A DNA stretch of 64,000 nt from Tachypleus tridentatus. Its lineage: Eukaryota > Arthropoda > Merostomata > Xiphosura > Limulidae. The position numbers and the translations under genes are program-made. The stretch's first letter is position 1, and every line of letters begins with the position of its first letter. Shown here in pieces: positions 24,932 through 36,800 of the stretch. The stretch is taken from positions 161,591,290 through 161,655,289 of the forward strand of contig NC_134834.1 in the NCBI RefSeq assembly GCF_004210375.1. Direction: 5' to 3'. The notes below the pieces were generated by a model. That model did no database searches. It saw nothing but the letters and a program-made list of their open reading frames with translations, and was not told where the DNA came from.

Positions 24932-25080
24932 AGAGACAAAAGTCTATAAGAAATAGAAATTGCTCCCGAAGGGTCACGCACAAAAAAAGAAATTCCACGG
25001 TTTAATATGGAGTTACAAGACATGCAGTAATAATAACAGGACTGATAAATGTCAGCCTCACTGTAACACACTCGTTCAAG

Positions 25081-25250
25081 TGGTGTCTGCAACGTTTCTT
25101 GTGAGGTGTTTTTTACCTATTCGTTTTTGGTGCCTTTATAGTTGAAGACCAAAATATCCTTTGGCGAATATAGCTGTTTAACCACTTGAGCACTATAAGT
25201 AGTAATAATAAAAAAAAGAATTGCTAATTGTGTATAAAACAATAATATAT
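25081..25250. repeat. Diverged duplicate of 26031-26125 and 26396-26430
   Basis: It shares a TTCTTGYGAGG..TTACCTATT..TTGAAGAC block with 26031-26125, and a TTGCTAATTGYGTATAA block (25222) with 26401. Part of the same local repeat family as 23955-24110 and 26155-26290. Confidence 0.5.
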
Positions 25251-25418
25251 CTGGCGTTATAAAATAAGAAGTAGAGATTAGGAACCATATGATTATGTTT
25301 TGATTACTTAATAAATTTTAACAAAGTTCATGTGTATTGCTAGTAGAAGGCGTTATGACAACATGAATGTGGAAGTATATCTACCATTTGCGCGTTAAGT
25401 ATTCTGTTGCATATCTGT

Positions 25419-25540
25419 TCCCCACTGGTACGATGGTAATTGAGAAGGTTTATAACGCTAAAAACCGTGTTTCATACTTGTGTTGTACCCACCACAGGTA
25501 GCTGAGTATATAGCTTTGTGCCTAACAATAAAGAAACAAT
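25419..25540 (+). mobile_element. SINE family B, decayed
   Basis: CCCCACTGGTACGATGG head, AACGCTAAAAACCGTGTTTC, a GGTAGCTGAGTATATAGC tail and an AATAAAGAAAC end. No target duplication found. Confidence 0.6.
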
Positions 25541-26030
25541 CCTCCTTATTATGGCTTAATTTTAGGCCTCTTACTATATCCACACACAAATATGATCCTG
25601 CTATCTATCGTTAAAGATGAAAACAACTTCATATTTTGTTATTACACAATTGCAATAATTCTGATTAACATAACGAGCACATTTCAAGAAGCCACAACAA
25701 TCTCAGTTGGCGGTTTGAAATTTATTTATCAGTTCGCTGATACTAAACGAGAAATTTTAATTTAAAACAACGACACTAAACAAGCAAGTTATCTTTCAGG
25801 GAATAACAGAAACATAAAAATAAACGCTGATAAAAAGATGACGGAAAATTGATAAACTACTTAATTAACACTTTGTAGATGAGGCTCATGAAGATGTGGT
25901 ACACTCTTCACACATGTTTTGCGTCTGCGCAGTTACTTAAGTGACATGCAGCGTATGTATATACATATACTCGTCACGAATAGTGTGCCACACCTTGAAC
26001 ACCCTCACTCCGGTGGTATCAAGCGGTGCC
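25541..26030. other. Intergenic, nothing recognised
   Basis: AT-rich, somewhat more mixed composition at 25900-26030, probably part of the neighbouring old repeat. Confidence 0.4.
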
Positions 26031-26430
26031 GGTAACCATTCTTGCGAGGAATTTCTTACCTATTTTTTCTCTCTCTCTCTTGTCCCCTATAATTGAAGAC
26101 TAGTATATCATTTGATGGAATTAACTGTGGAAAGATGAAAATGACACACATCAGACGAAGACGAGATGAAAGAAACCATAGAAAATACACAGAGGAATTA
26201 TAACAAGAGAATTAAAATACACGAGATCACAGAAATACAGAAAGATTATAATAATATGACTGTAGATGTAAAGATGAATTATAAAAATAGAATTGAAGAC
26301 TTACAGAAAGATAGTTTTATAGTGTTGGATTTATTATTTAGTTAGTAAGTAGAGACAAAAGCCTTTCAGAAATAGCACTATAAATAAAACAAATTAAGAG
26401 AGTTGCTAATTGCGTATAACAATTGAACTT
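26031..26430 (+). repeat. Second copy of the local repeat family, without the minisatellite
   Basis: 26155-26290 matches 23955-24110: both contain ATAGAAAATAYACAGAGGAA, AAATACAGAAAGATTATAAT and then one unit of the 33 bp motif. 26317-26370 matches 24678-24717 (GTGTTGGATTTATTAT). In this copy the frame reads coiled-coil-like MKETIENTQRNYNKR and RIEDLQKD. It probably shows the state before expansion of the array. Confidence 0.6.
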
Positions 26431-28396
26431 AGAAAATTATCACACTGTTGTCTTTTAGGTGTGCCTGTTATAGAGCAAGTAATATCAGCAATTTGTTTGT
26501 CATATTCAATCTTGACAAAATATTTATTTTGACACCTGTATCCAGGTGTTTAACGTACGACATTTAGAGTATTTATACAAAATTATATAATTAGGAAGAC
26601 AGTACTCAGAATTATACGTATATATTATTATAATTTCATGTTTGTTTTACCTATTTTATATATGTCACTAAGATAAAAAGTACTCGGTTTTAGAACCTCC
26701 AAGTGAAAAATTAATCATCATGTACAGACGTTTTATAGTGACTACATGAATTTAACTCCACTAAAAATAAATAATTGAGCGTGAGGTTCAAATCTCAAAA
26801 TGTAATCTACTGGCGAAGGGTGTGTCAATCACTTAAGATTCTATGCGGATCTTGATGGGAAAATGTACTCAAGGTGAAAAATTCGTTTTATTTCATATAT
26901 TGAGATTGAGTTATTTATTTTATTTCGATTATTAGGAGTTTAGGTGCTTGTTATTATTTATTATTTAAACATGTGTAAAAGGACAGATATGTAGGCTAAA
27001 CTCGAGTTAAGAATGTAGGTTATTAACATAAGAGTACTAAGAATTTGTACTCTACAATTAGGCTTACGGCACAGGTATAAATGCGATGTGTGCAGCCTGT
27101 GTTATCTACACGTAAGAACCACCTGTACATATTAATCCCTCCACGCAGAGCGCAAGTCGTCTTTAAAAGTAAGTAGTCCGTACTCGTAAACTAAACTTGA
27201 ATGCTGTCCCAACTGCCATTGCGTACCAGCATCTGAACCAACAACCAGGCTTCTCTCCACACACAAATACACAATAGTTTAAAGTCCGTAGTGGAATTCA
27301 ATCAGTCTTTATTATCATTTAGAAAAGAAACCCTGGAACTGTCAAAGTCTGACTTTGTATACGTCGGCTGTTATCTTATAGTTGTCAAGTCACACAGTAA
27401 GAAAATGTCTTTCGTTATGCTTTTCGTTGTGGGTATACGTGTAAAATATCTTGTGCTTGCATGACATTAGGTTCAGTGAAGTGAAACGTATATTTAATAA
27501 GTTCCTCAAGCAGCTAATTAAGTATTCATGAAAATTGTAATTTAAATAAGTATAGGACATTTCTAAACATGTTCAAAATAGTCATATGGAGAAACAAATT
27601 TGATTTTATGTGTCGTACGCCACGAACATTTTAAGGCTTTGTCTGAAATGAATAAAGCTCAACTTTTAAAAATATCGTAATTTTAACAAACAGGTGTGTG
27701 TATGAATAGTTCAAAATGAGTAGTGTAAGATAGTAAAGACAGGTTGATAGTAAAGTGAGTTGCACACCCTGTATAATGTAATCGTTTGATCAACTAAATA
27801 TACTTTGTGATTTGCGTAAACTTTTATTAAGGTTTCTGTGTAAAAATTAGAATGAGACGTTTGTATCCACTGAGGTTAATAACCTCATCAAACCTCTAAA
27901 CATTGATAGCTTTGAACTTTTACACTCAAGAATGAAATAGATTGAATTACTGATAATCCAGTTATGTAGTTAAGATGATATATATACACGGAAAGAGAGG
28001 TTAAAGGGTTAATTTTGTTTAACTTGATTAGCAAAATATGTAATAAGAGTAAGTTAACCCTTGCTATTAACGTTATCGGTAAAAATAGAAGAACGATGGT
28101 AGCATACAGTACTATACAACTATATTTATCTAAACCTGAGATGAAGCATTCCATCCTCTTACATTAGACATTGGAGTGGATTGTGGTGTTTAAAACCTGT
28201 AATACTGTTGCAAGATTAGAGTCGTAAGTTAGACAGGACACGTGTACAAAAAATATTTGAGTTTTAAATAATTTAAGTACATCACCGAAGAGCTAGATTG
28301 GTTGGCAATAAATGTATATATAATGCGAGTGGCTGGTCCAATTCATAAAACTAGGTTTAAGATACTTCTTTTTATTTCGAAACCCCCATAAAGTTT
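26431..28396. other. Intergenic, nothing recognised
   Basis: AT-rich. An open minus-strand frame at 27888-28154 has no recognisable motif and looks random. Confidence 0.45.
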
Positions 28397-28398
28397 CT

Positions 28399-28750
28399 AA
28401 AGAGATTACGCGTTTGTCCTTAAGGGAAATAAACCGATTGTTGGACCTGAGAAGCCTATATTGATTCGAATGGTAACGACCAAAACAGTGTTAGCTTTAT
28501 TAGATCACAGTTCGCCATGTTTTATTTTTTGTTGTTACCAATTCGCATTATGATATTTAGGAAGCATTGAACCTAAAGAGATTACACGTTTGTCCTTAAG
28601 GGAAAGAAACCGATTGTTGGACCTGAGAAGCCTATATTGATTCGAATGGTAACGACCAAAACAGTGTTAGCTTTATTAGATCACAGTTCGCCATGTTTTA
28701 TTTTTTGTTGTTACCAATTCGCATTATGATATTTAGGAAGTATTGAACCT
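28399..28750. repeat. Tandem duplication, two units of 176 bp
   Basis: 28399-28574 and 28575-28750 are nearly identical; I count three differences, including ACGCG/ACACG and GCATTG/GTATTG. The high identity implies a recent event. Neither unit has a coding frame. Confidence 0.9.
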
Positions 28751-28892
28751 TCGAGATTAGTGGACTTTGCTCGTTCTGTAACATATCCAAATCGCCATTT
28801 ATATTTTATAAGTCTCAATTTAATGTATTTTTGAGATTATTTTGTCTCTGTCGTCTATTCAAACTCACAAATTATGATGTTGATGACAAGGC

Positions 28893-29010
28893 GTCCCCCG
28901 TTGGTACAGCGGTAAGTCTATGGATTCACAACGCTAAAATCAGGGGTTCGATTACCCTCGATGGACTCAGCAAATAACCCGATGTGGCTTTGCTATAAGA
29001 AAACACACAT
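28893..29010 (+). mobile_element. SINE family C with target duplication
   Basis: Head CCCCCGTTGGTACAGCGG, B box GGGGTTCGATTACCC, tail CCGATGTGGCTTTGCTATAA ending AAAACACACAT. An 11 bp duplication with one mismatch (GATGACAAGGC / GATCACAAGGC) lies at 28882-28892 and 29011-29021. Confidence 0.8.
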
Positions 29011-29159
29011 GATCACAAGGCCTTTTAAAGAGGAACTTGTTGGAGATGAGAAATAGATTTGAAATGCTATTTTTACACTTCTTGGGATAGTTTTATTTCA
29101 AACATATTTTATATACAAATGTTTTAAATTGTTGCTTTCCAAAAAAAAGTTTTGTATTT

Positions 29160-29216
29160 CTTGTTAATCACAAAGCTATACAATGGTTTGTCCGTACTGT
29201 GTGCACCACCGGTATC
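29160..29216 (-). mobile_element. SINE family B, 3' fragment
   Basis: The reverse complement reads GATACCGGTGGTGCACACAG, then CCATTGTATAGCTTTGTG, matching the family B 3' half. Confidence 0.6.
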
Positions 29217-30692
29217 AAGTTTTTATGAAATGTACTTCTATTTTGTCTAATTATAGGTTTATTACATTTCATATATGGGAAATATGTATGATTTAGACTT
29301 CAAGACACTGAATATTTTGCGATTTTTTACGAACGATACATATCTTGTACGTTATAAACTAATCCTGACGGTTGTTAAAATTCAAGATGGGAACGTAGAA
29401 CCAATTTTGAATCCACATAAAAATCTGAAACGGTATAACAGCTGAATCGAACAAAATTGTGCAGCTTTTGGTACGAGTGCCAACTGTTACGTTGTATGTA
29501 AAAACAAAAGAAACCTGTGTTGGTAACTGTTGTTTAGAATCATTATTTAGAAACCAAAACTAGAGAGCTGCCATGTACGACTTCATCTGCGTCGACGCAT
29601 AGAAACCTTTAATGGAGTATATGTATGTTGCCAGAAATGTCGATCTAGCGAATTTTGTTGAAATATGTTACTGTGGTATGACCTCGGACAGTGAGCAGGA
29701 AAAGCAGCGCTGTTCACCTATGAAATGGTAAAACTGCGTGCAAAGATGGAGTTTAAACATTTTTACTGACAAAAAAAAACCGGTTAAAAAGCTATTTTGA
29801 AAAGAATATATATATATATGCCAGAATTACCTGTAGTGTTTATCTGGAGCTTAAAAAACAAAACAAAAAACGTATTTATTCTAATGGTCGAACGAATTTA
29901 AGGTGTTAATATGGTGTTCGGTCCTTGAACTTCGCGTGCAGTCATACCGTATCATCTGTGTATTCTATTGTTTTGCCCTGTAAAACGTATCGTTCCTATT
30001 CTGACCGTAAAGTGTACAGCATTTCTCCTCTGACTTCGTTCAAATGTGAATTATTAGAATAAGTGATACTGAGGTATAATGCTTTTATTAACTGTGTTAT
30101 TAGTCATTCAAAAGTAACTTGTATAACTTCAACCAAAAAAAACTTAATCCTGAAACATGGTTTGAACACACTACCAGTGGTGAAGGAGCCATACATGTTA
30201 GCTATATGTATTCAGTAGCTTAGTCATCTGCTGTGATAAAGACTAGGAGAGCTGGCTACCATCTGGTGGATTTGTTTCGTATCTGTTATCAGATTGGCAA
30301 CCCGCCTAATTCCGTCGAACCCAGTGAGATAAATGTTGGAAGGAGGGAACTGTTGGGGCCGGAAGCAAAATATGAGTACTATTAGCATACAAATACAACA
30401 AAGTTCTTGAAACCGTTTTCAGTAATTAAGGACTTTCTGCTAGAAAGTGAAAATTAAAACGAATTGAATTCAACAGGCTTCACACTTCGAAATTATTTTA
30501 AACCTCACAAGCAGTGTTATACACAGAAGGGTGAAATCGTGGAACAGAGTAATTTCAGATGATATCAGTGACTTACTGAGTTATTACACCTGACATTATT
30601 AGCCCCAAAGTTAATGATAAAACGACGGTCAGACTGCATACAAATTCTAGCATCTAAGAACATGCTTTAGAACTGAAACTGTTTTTGAATAG
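29217..30692. other. Intergenic, nothing recognised
   Basis: AT-rich, with a (TA)n run near 29806. No gene or element boundary seen. Confidence 0.5.
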
Positions 30693-30704
30693 GTTCATGA
30701 ATGA

Positions 30705-30962
30705 CTGATTGTTTTGAATTTCGCGCAAAGTTACATTAGAGCTATGTGCACTAGCTGTCCCTGATATTTCAGTGAAAGATTAAAAACGAAAACCCACCGC
30801 CAACTCTTGGGCTACTCTTTCATCAAAGAATAGTGGGACTGACCGTCTCATTATACTGTCTCCATGACTGAAAGGAAGAGCATGTTTGGTGGGAAGGGGA
30901 TTCGAACCTGCATCCCTCAGATTGCGAGTCAAACGCCCTAATCACCTGGTCATACTTGACAC
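30705..30962 (-). mobile_element. tRNA-derived SINE, family A, with target duplication
   Basis: Minus-strand copy, tail TTTCGCGCAAAGTTACATTA, degraded head. A perfect 12 bp duplication GTTCATGAATGA flanks it at 30693-30704 and 30963-30974. Confidence 0.85.
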
Positions 30963-30974
30963 GTTCATGAATGA

Positions 30975-31557
30975 ACCCATAATGCCCCATATGTACATTT
31001 TTAAGATTCAGTTTGTAGATGATTTATCATTGATTTGCTTTAATGGAAACTGATACGTTTAATTATCGTATTAGAATTTCAATCAATTATTTAATTAATA
31101 CAGTTATAATCACTTGTATGTTGTGTCTGTTTATGTTGTTATGAGACAGAAGTTTATGAAAATCTAGTGTTTACTGGACGTTCTAGCAGTAATATACAAA
31201 TATCTATCTTAAATTTTTAAATATATATTTATTAAATTGAGTATTTCATGAAGACTCACAGGTAAACAATTACACCAAATGCACAATTGTCATCTCGAAC
31301 TAACCGCTGCACCGAAAATAATCATGATACTTAAGAAACAACCAAACCTTCATTGTATTACATTGGAAAAATCACACTTTATTTTCACGTTTTATATGTG
31401 ATAATACAGTAGCTTGAAACCATGGCTATCAAGTACCTATAGAGAGAACGAGATTAAAAACACTGCCCTTAATCCAAGATATTGAAGTGCCCCAAACTGC
31501 AAGATTTATTTCGGTTATACATAATAGAAAAAGAAATAGACTGAAATGATCTGCCCT
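30975..31557. other. Intergenic, nothing recognised
   Basis: AT-rich sequence only. Confidence 0.5.
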
Positions 31558-31561
31558 TTAA

Positions 31562-31823
31562 CCTGTTCAGTGCCGTAGACGAGATAACTCGTCCAAGCCG
31601 ATCGGTAACACAGTGCCACGGACGAGTTAATTCGTTCTCAATAATACCTAACTTTAACGCTAGGTGTCAGCACCATACATGCATTTGACCTACTTGCATA
31701 TTGTTTCACTTTCGATCCAAAGTGGAGTAACGAAAAAGGTTACAAAATGAAGAAGCATTAGAGTTGTCTTTTGAACATGGTTTGGAGTTGCCGTAGCAGC
31801 TGAAATACTTGGCAGTCAACAGG
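31562..31823. mobile_element. piggyBac-type MITE flanked by TTAA
   Basis: The 262 bp element is flanked by TTAA at 31558-31561 and 31824-31827. Its ends, CCTGTTCAGTGCC and (reverse complement) CCTGTTGACTGCC, match at 11 of 13 positions. Just inside the left end a CAGTGCC..GACGAG..ACTCGT phrase occurs twice, the first copy palindromic. There is no coding capacity. TTAA duplication is diagnostic of the piggyBac superfamily. Confidence 0.75.
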
Positions 31824-31827
31824 TTAA

Positions 31828-32300
31828 TGGTGCGGTGCCCGTTAATCGAGGCTCTACTGTATGTTGTTGCTTACAAAACATGTAAAAATACGTATTATTT
31901 TTTGTAATTACAACATATTCAAAAAACTTGTATTTTAAATATGAAATATTCTAAGAGTAATTTATATATTCGAGTTATTTCAAGTACGAAGTACAATTTA
32001 CAAATTACAATGTAAACGTTTTTGTTTGGCATAGTATAGTATGTTCTTTTTGCTGTAGGCAACCAATAACAATAAAAGGGCATATCAAATTATTACACAT
32101 ACACATTGACATGTATGGGTGCCATATTTATAAAGTTTTATTGATAGAAAACATAACTATCATGAAACGAGTACTTTAACTATACTACTTCTTCAAGGTA
32201 CTACGTCAAAGTAACTAAATATTTTCATACATGTTTATGTACTTCAGGCCTTCGACTCCCTTGACGACGAACCGTTTTTCAGACAATATGGCAGAGTTGG
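31828..32300. other. Intergenic, nothing recognised
   Basis: AT-rich sequence only. Confidence 0.5.
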
Positions 32301-32493
32301 TTTGTTTTGAATTTCGCGCAAAGCTACACGAGGGCTATGTGCGCTAGCTGTTCCTAATTTAGCAGTAAGGCAGCTAGTCATCACCAACCACCGCCAACTT
32401 TTGGGCTATTCTTTTACCAACGAATAGTGGGATTGAGCGTAACATTATAACGCCCCCACGGCTGAAAGGGCGAGCATGTTTGGTGTGATGGGG
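32301..32493 (-). mobile_element. SINE family A, 5'-truncated
   Basis: Minus-strand copy with a well-preserved tail and core (TTTCGCGCAAAGCTACACGA, CGCCCCCACGGCTGAAAGGG) but without the tRNA-like head and with a short core deletion. Confidence 0.8.
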
Positions 32494-32858
32494 TGACAGA
32501 GAAAATGGGGATGATAAAAACATGAACAAAAGAGTTATGTACAGAACATGGGGTCGTTAACCTATAAATAACCCCAGGAAGAAGTTCTGACTCTAAAGGA
32601 GGTAGGGTTCTTGTCTAACATAGTTTGTTGTTATTTGTTGATCACAAATTACATCAGACATTATTCTTTAGAAAGAGTATAATGTTTCCCAGTACTCCAG
32701 TGTAGATTTTGTTTGCTTCTAAAAGTGGCAAAAAAAGAAGCTTTCCAAAGCATTATTTCATACACATCTATTAATATAACCATCAAACGGGTGAATACCA
32801 TTCCAGTCTTGCTGTAATGAACAAAATAGAACATACTAACATGCTTTGAAAGAATGAT

Positions 32859-33099
32859 TGTTTGTTTTGAATTTCACACAAAGCTACATGATAGCTATCT
32901 GCACTAGCCATCCTTAATTTAGAAGAGTAAGAATAGAGAGAAGTCATTGCTAACCTCTGCCAATTCTTGGGCTACTCTTTTACCAGTGAAAAGTGTGACT
33001 GATCTTAACAGATTAATATGTTTGGTGTGATGGGAATTCAAGCCCGTGACCATCAGATTAAGAGTCAAGCACCTTAACCACCTAGTTACTTTGGGCCAG
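32859..33099 (-). mobile_element. tRNA-derived SINE, family A, with target duplication
   Basis: Minus-strand copy with internal deletions. A perfect 11 bp duplication GAAAGAATGAT flanks it at 32848-32858 and 33100-33110. Confidence 0.85.
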
Positions 33100-33110
33100 G
33101 AAAGAATGAT

Positions 33111-33731
33111 ATTTAGTTATTTTACTTATGTTATTGATGATGGGAAAGAGATAACAATGAGGAGTGATATCTCATAAATCTCTACAATACATAATAATTA
33201 GAAATAAGCAGGTTTAAAGAAATTGTTATGATAGAATTTGTTATTTTGTTGGAAAATAAATAATTTGAGGAATTTTGCACGTTTTTCAAGTTCTGTAGTA
33301 AATTTAATGTTTATAGTTTAAATAAATGTGAAAAGCTACATAAAATGATTAGTCAGGATGCTTATCTGAAAATTTAAAGAAATTGGAAGAGTTTTGAAAG
33401 CCAAAGGCGATGTAACTTGTGTTTTGGATTCGTCATGAAATATTGAAATATTTAAAACTGGGTAATTAATTATTAATTCTTTATAATGTTCTAAGCTATT
33501 TTGAAATATGCAAAAATTTGATTCTAAGGTTATTTATAAACTATAGAAATGTTGGAATTTTAATATCATAATTGACTATCAGTCTTATTTTAATCACTCT
33601 TCAGAATTCTTTACAAATGTTAAAATAATGTAAATGTAAAATCACAGGCATTCATCAAAAACTGCAATATTTCACATATGTTTGCTTATGTTTTGCTTTG
33701 TAGTATTAAATTTATTTATTTTTTCTTTTAG
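33111..33731 (+). other. Upstream intron or flank of the beta-thymosin gene
   Basis: No promoter can be recognised. A pyrimidine-rich tract ending TTTTCTTTTAG at 33731 is a good splice acceptor, so 33732-33755 is probably the end of a 5' UTR exon. The non-coding first exon(s) and promoter lie further upstream and were not located. Confidence 0.5.
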
Positions 33732-33755
33732 TTCTATTTGATTTATTACTATAAA

Positions 33756-33885
33756 ATGTCAAGCCCCAAAAAAGAAGATCTTCCAAAAGTTTCCCCAGCT
33801 ATTAAGGATGAATTAGCTCAGTTTGATTCTACCAAAATGAAACATGCAGAGACCAAGGAAATACAATATCTTCCATCAAAAGAGG
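33756..33885 (+). CDS. Beta-thymosin exon 1, start codon and repeat 1
   Basis: 43 codons plus one base, donor G/gtgagt. After a short Lys-rich leader comes the repeat with FDSTKMKHAETKE (actin-binding motif MKHAET in place of LKKTET) and LPSKEG. An upstream acceptor at 33730-33731 shows that the 5' UTR is spliced. Confidence 0.9.
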
Positions 33886-36800
33886 GTGAGTAATGCTGGT
33901 TTGATTGTGAAGCTTCAGTAATGTTGTTTACATTTGACCACACTTTCAAACAGTTGTTTCTTAATGCGTAATTTGTCTTTCATGTAAACATCAGTTCAAC
34001 TATAGTCAGCACAGTCAAATAGAATCCAGAATTTCTTTGGATTAAATAATTGAAATAATTGAAATAATTTTCTATTATTTCCTTCTCTTACTTTACTTCT
34101 TTGTCTGTGAGTTTTTCTTTCCATCTTGACTTATAGAGTTTGGATTGATTCAACTGGCATTTTATTCTTTTTCTCCATACTAACATCACTTCCTGGTGAC
34201 TTCAGTTATGTACCTTCCACTTTCTCTGCATGTCTTCCCTGCTGTCCATTATAGGTACTTTGTATGTCAAGTACTAAGTCTACATCTCATGCATTACTTT
34301 CTTTGATTAGCTGTTTCCTCCTTCTTTGGGTAGTGTCATACAGCTGTTGCAACCCTTCACTCTTTCATCAGATTATGACTGGATAAGTCACCTTTTAATA
34401 TATATATATACCTTTTATTTTTCAGAGGCATGTCCCTTTTTTTTCTTTATGAATTACCCTCTGTGACAAGTGGTGCCTTGCCAAGTATACTTAAACTAGT
34501 AAAACTTGTAAGATCATGTTGATTTAACAGTTATAATCAATGGCCACTAAAGGAACACTGCTGAAATAGGGTGCTCCACAAGATCACTTATAGATTTATC
34601 CTGACAATATATTTGTTTCGTTAACATACCCTTATCCAACTGTACTCACAAATGGACCATATGAGTAAAGCAGAAGGTTATAGCTGCCCATTTCTGCCAT
34701 TCTTTGTATTGAATAAATTGGTATGATCTGTTTTCAAAATAGGGTATATTGGTTACCAGTTGCACTGTCTTGGATGTTGTTCTCCATAATTCTCCACCAA
34801 GTTTTCTCTCCACCTTTTTTTTTGTGGAGTTTGAGAGTTCTTACTACTTTCCATCTTCAAGCTGTTGGGGTGGTGAGCTGTGGAGGCATCCTCTTGAATG
34901 TGTTATATAGCATTTCCATAAATGGTTATAAAACTATTCATTTGAGAGTAAGGTGATGGTTTTTTCCTGGTGTAGATGATAAAGTATCCTCCACTATGTA
35001 AGACTGGAGTGAACTGCCAAAATTGCAGTTCACCTCTTTGATTGAAATCTATCATTATATTTCCATATGATTGTCAAATTTCAGTCGTTGGGTGTTGGAT
35101 TTAGAGCTGAACCAACTAACTTAAGCCCTTATCCATGTATTAGACATGTCTCTATTCCCTCATTCATTTATATTCTTGTTACTCCATACTTGTTGTGGGT
35201 TATGATGGAAGTGCTTGCAGATTACAACAGTTTTTCCTCTTTCACTAACCATTGATATTCTTATTATTCCAAGGATGTTGCTGGACTTGGGTCAGTTCCT
35301 GCCATTTTAAATTTGAGTGAGATGGTTTACATTACACAGACAGCTTTTTGATGCTAAATGTTGGGTTCCCAGATTATTCAAACAATTTCTCAAATTGTTA
35401 TCATATGCCCTGTTTAATGGTTAGTGGATATGAGACTCTCTCTAGTCTCGTGAACTTGAGGTGAAAATAGTATGATTTTCTTTTCTACCCGCTACATGGA
35501 TGTCAGTACCTGATAGCTTGGTTTTGGATTGTAGTTAATTTAGCAATGGTATGATTTTCATTCTTCCCCATGTAGATGTCAATTTCAAGTGACCTGGGTT
35601 TTGAAGGTAGTTGACTTGCTGTGTATGGTCTGACATACCCTTGCCACTCTACACCTGGAGGCATATCTTTTTACTCTCAACCAAATTTCCATATTATGGA
35701 ATTGAGATTCATATATTTTGTGTTGTGAATCATTATCCAACCATAGTTCTCTCCATATTGGTTGTGCTGCTCCCTATTTCTGCCCATATCTGCAACATCT
35801 TTTTCAACTTTGGGTGAAGAGTGTACCAGGTATAGAAGTGGTGTGGTCTTACACATATGATTTTTGAATCCAAAAATTTCTTTTTTGGGAGTATTTTTCA
35901 TATACTTTCAAAGAATGCTTCTTTCTTTCTCTTGCACTGTATCCTCCACCTGTTCAATGTGAGTTCTAGCTTTTTATGTGAGAGGGAGTAATGTACTGTA
36001 TCAGAAGTTGTAATTTTCCTATACTGAAAATGTATTTCTGACAGATACTTACCTCCTTTCACAATTCCCCCTCTTCCTTTCAACTAAAAACTGATACTTC
36101 CATTTTCTGCAAAACTTGAAGTGATAATCTGGGAGAATTGAATAGAAGAAGCCACATACATTAACAGAGTATATTGCACTCTTATTGGCAGAGAGTTGTT
36201 TTATGATAATTTACATGCAAAAAGGCATTGGAATCAGTCAATTCCAGATGTGGGAGGTTCAAAGCCTGTGGCATGCACAAAAATTTGTTTGCATATAGAG
36301 GGCAGCACAGAATGAGAACAACTATTTTTATATAAGTAGAGGTAAGTACCTATAAGAAATACATTCTTATGTATTATAAGATACATAAAATACATTACAG
36401 GAAAATTATAATTTTTGGCTCTGAGATGCGTTGTTGTTAAAATTTTATCTCTTAAAATCCTCTCCAGTGTAATTCTTTGAGAATATTAGATAGAAAAAAA
36501 AATTAATAATTTCTTAATAAACTAAAAGCCAAACATAATTTTAAAATATGGCTTAAGAAAAAGATGTGAATCAGATCCTGCACATTCAAAGGATTGAACG
36601 TTCATGTATTTTGTGATTCATACTTTTATATTAAGTATCTTATATTTTGCTTGTATTTAACAAAACTTCATACAGTTACATAGTGATATGTACATGGATT
36701 TAACGAATGTATTAATTAATCTTGTGTGTTACTTTACTGTTTCTTTAGTTAAGATATACCAAATTTGGTACTAGTTTTTACATTTATTTGACCAATTTTG

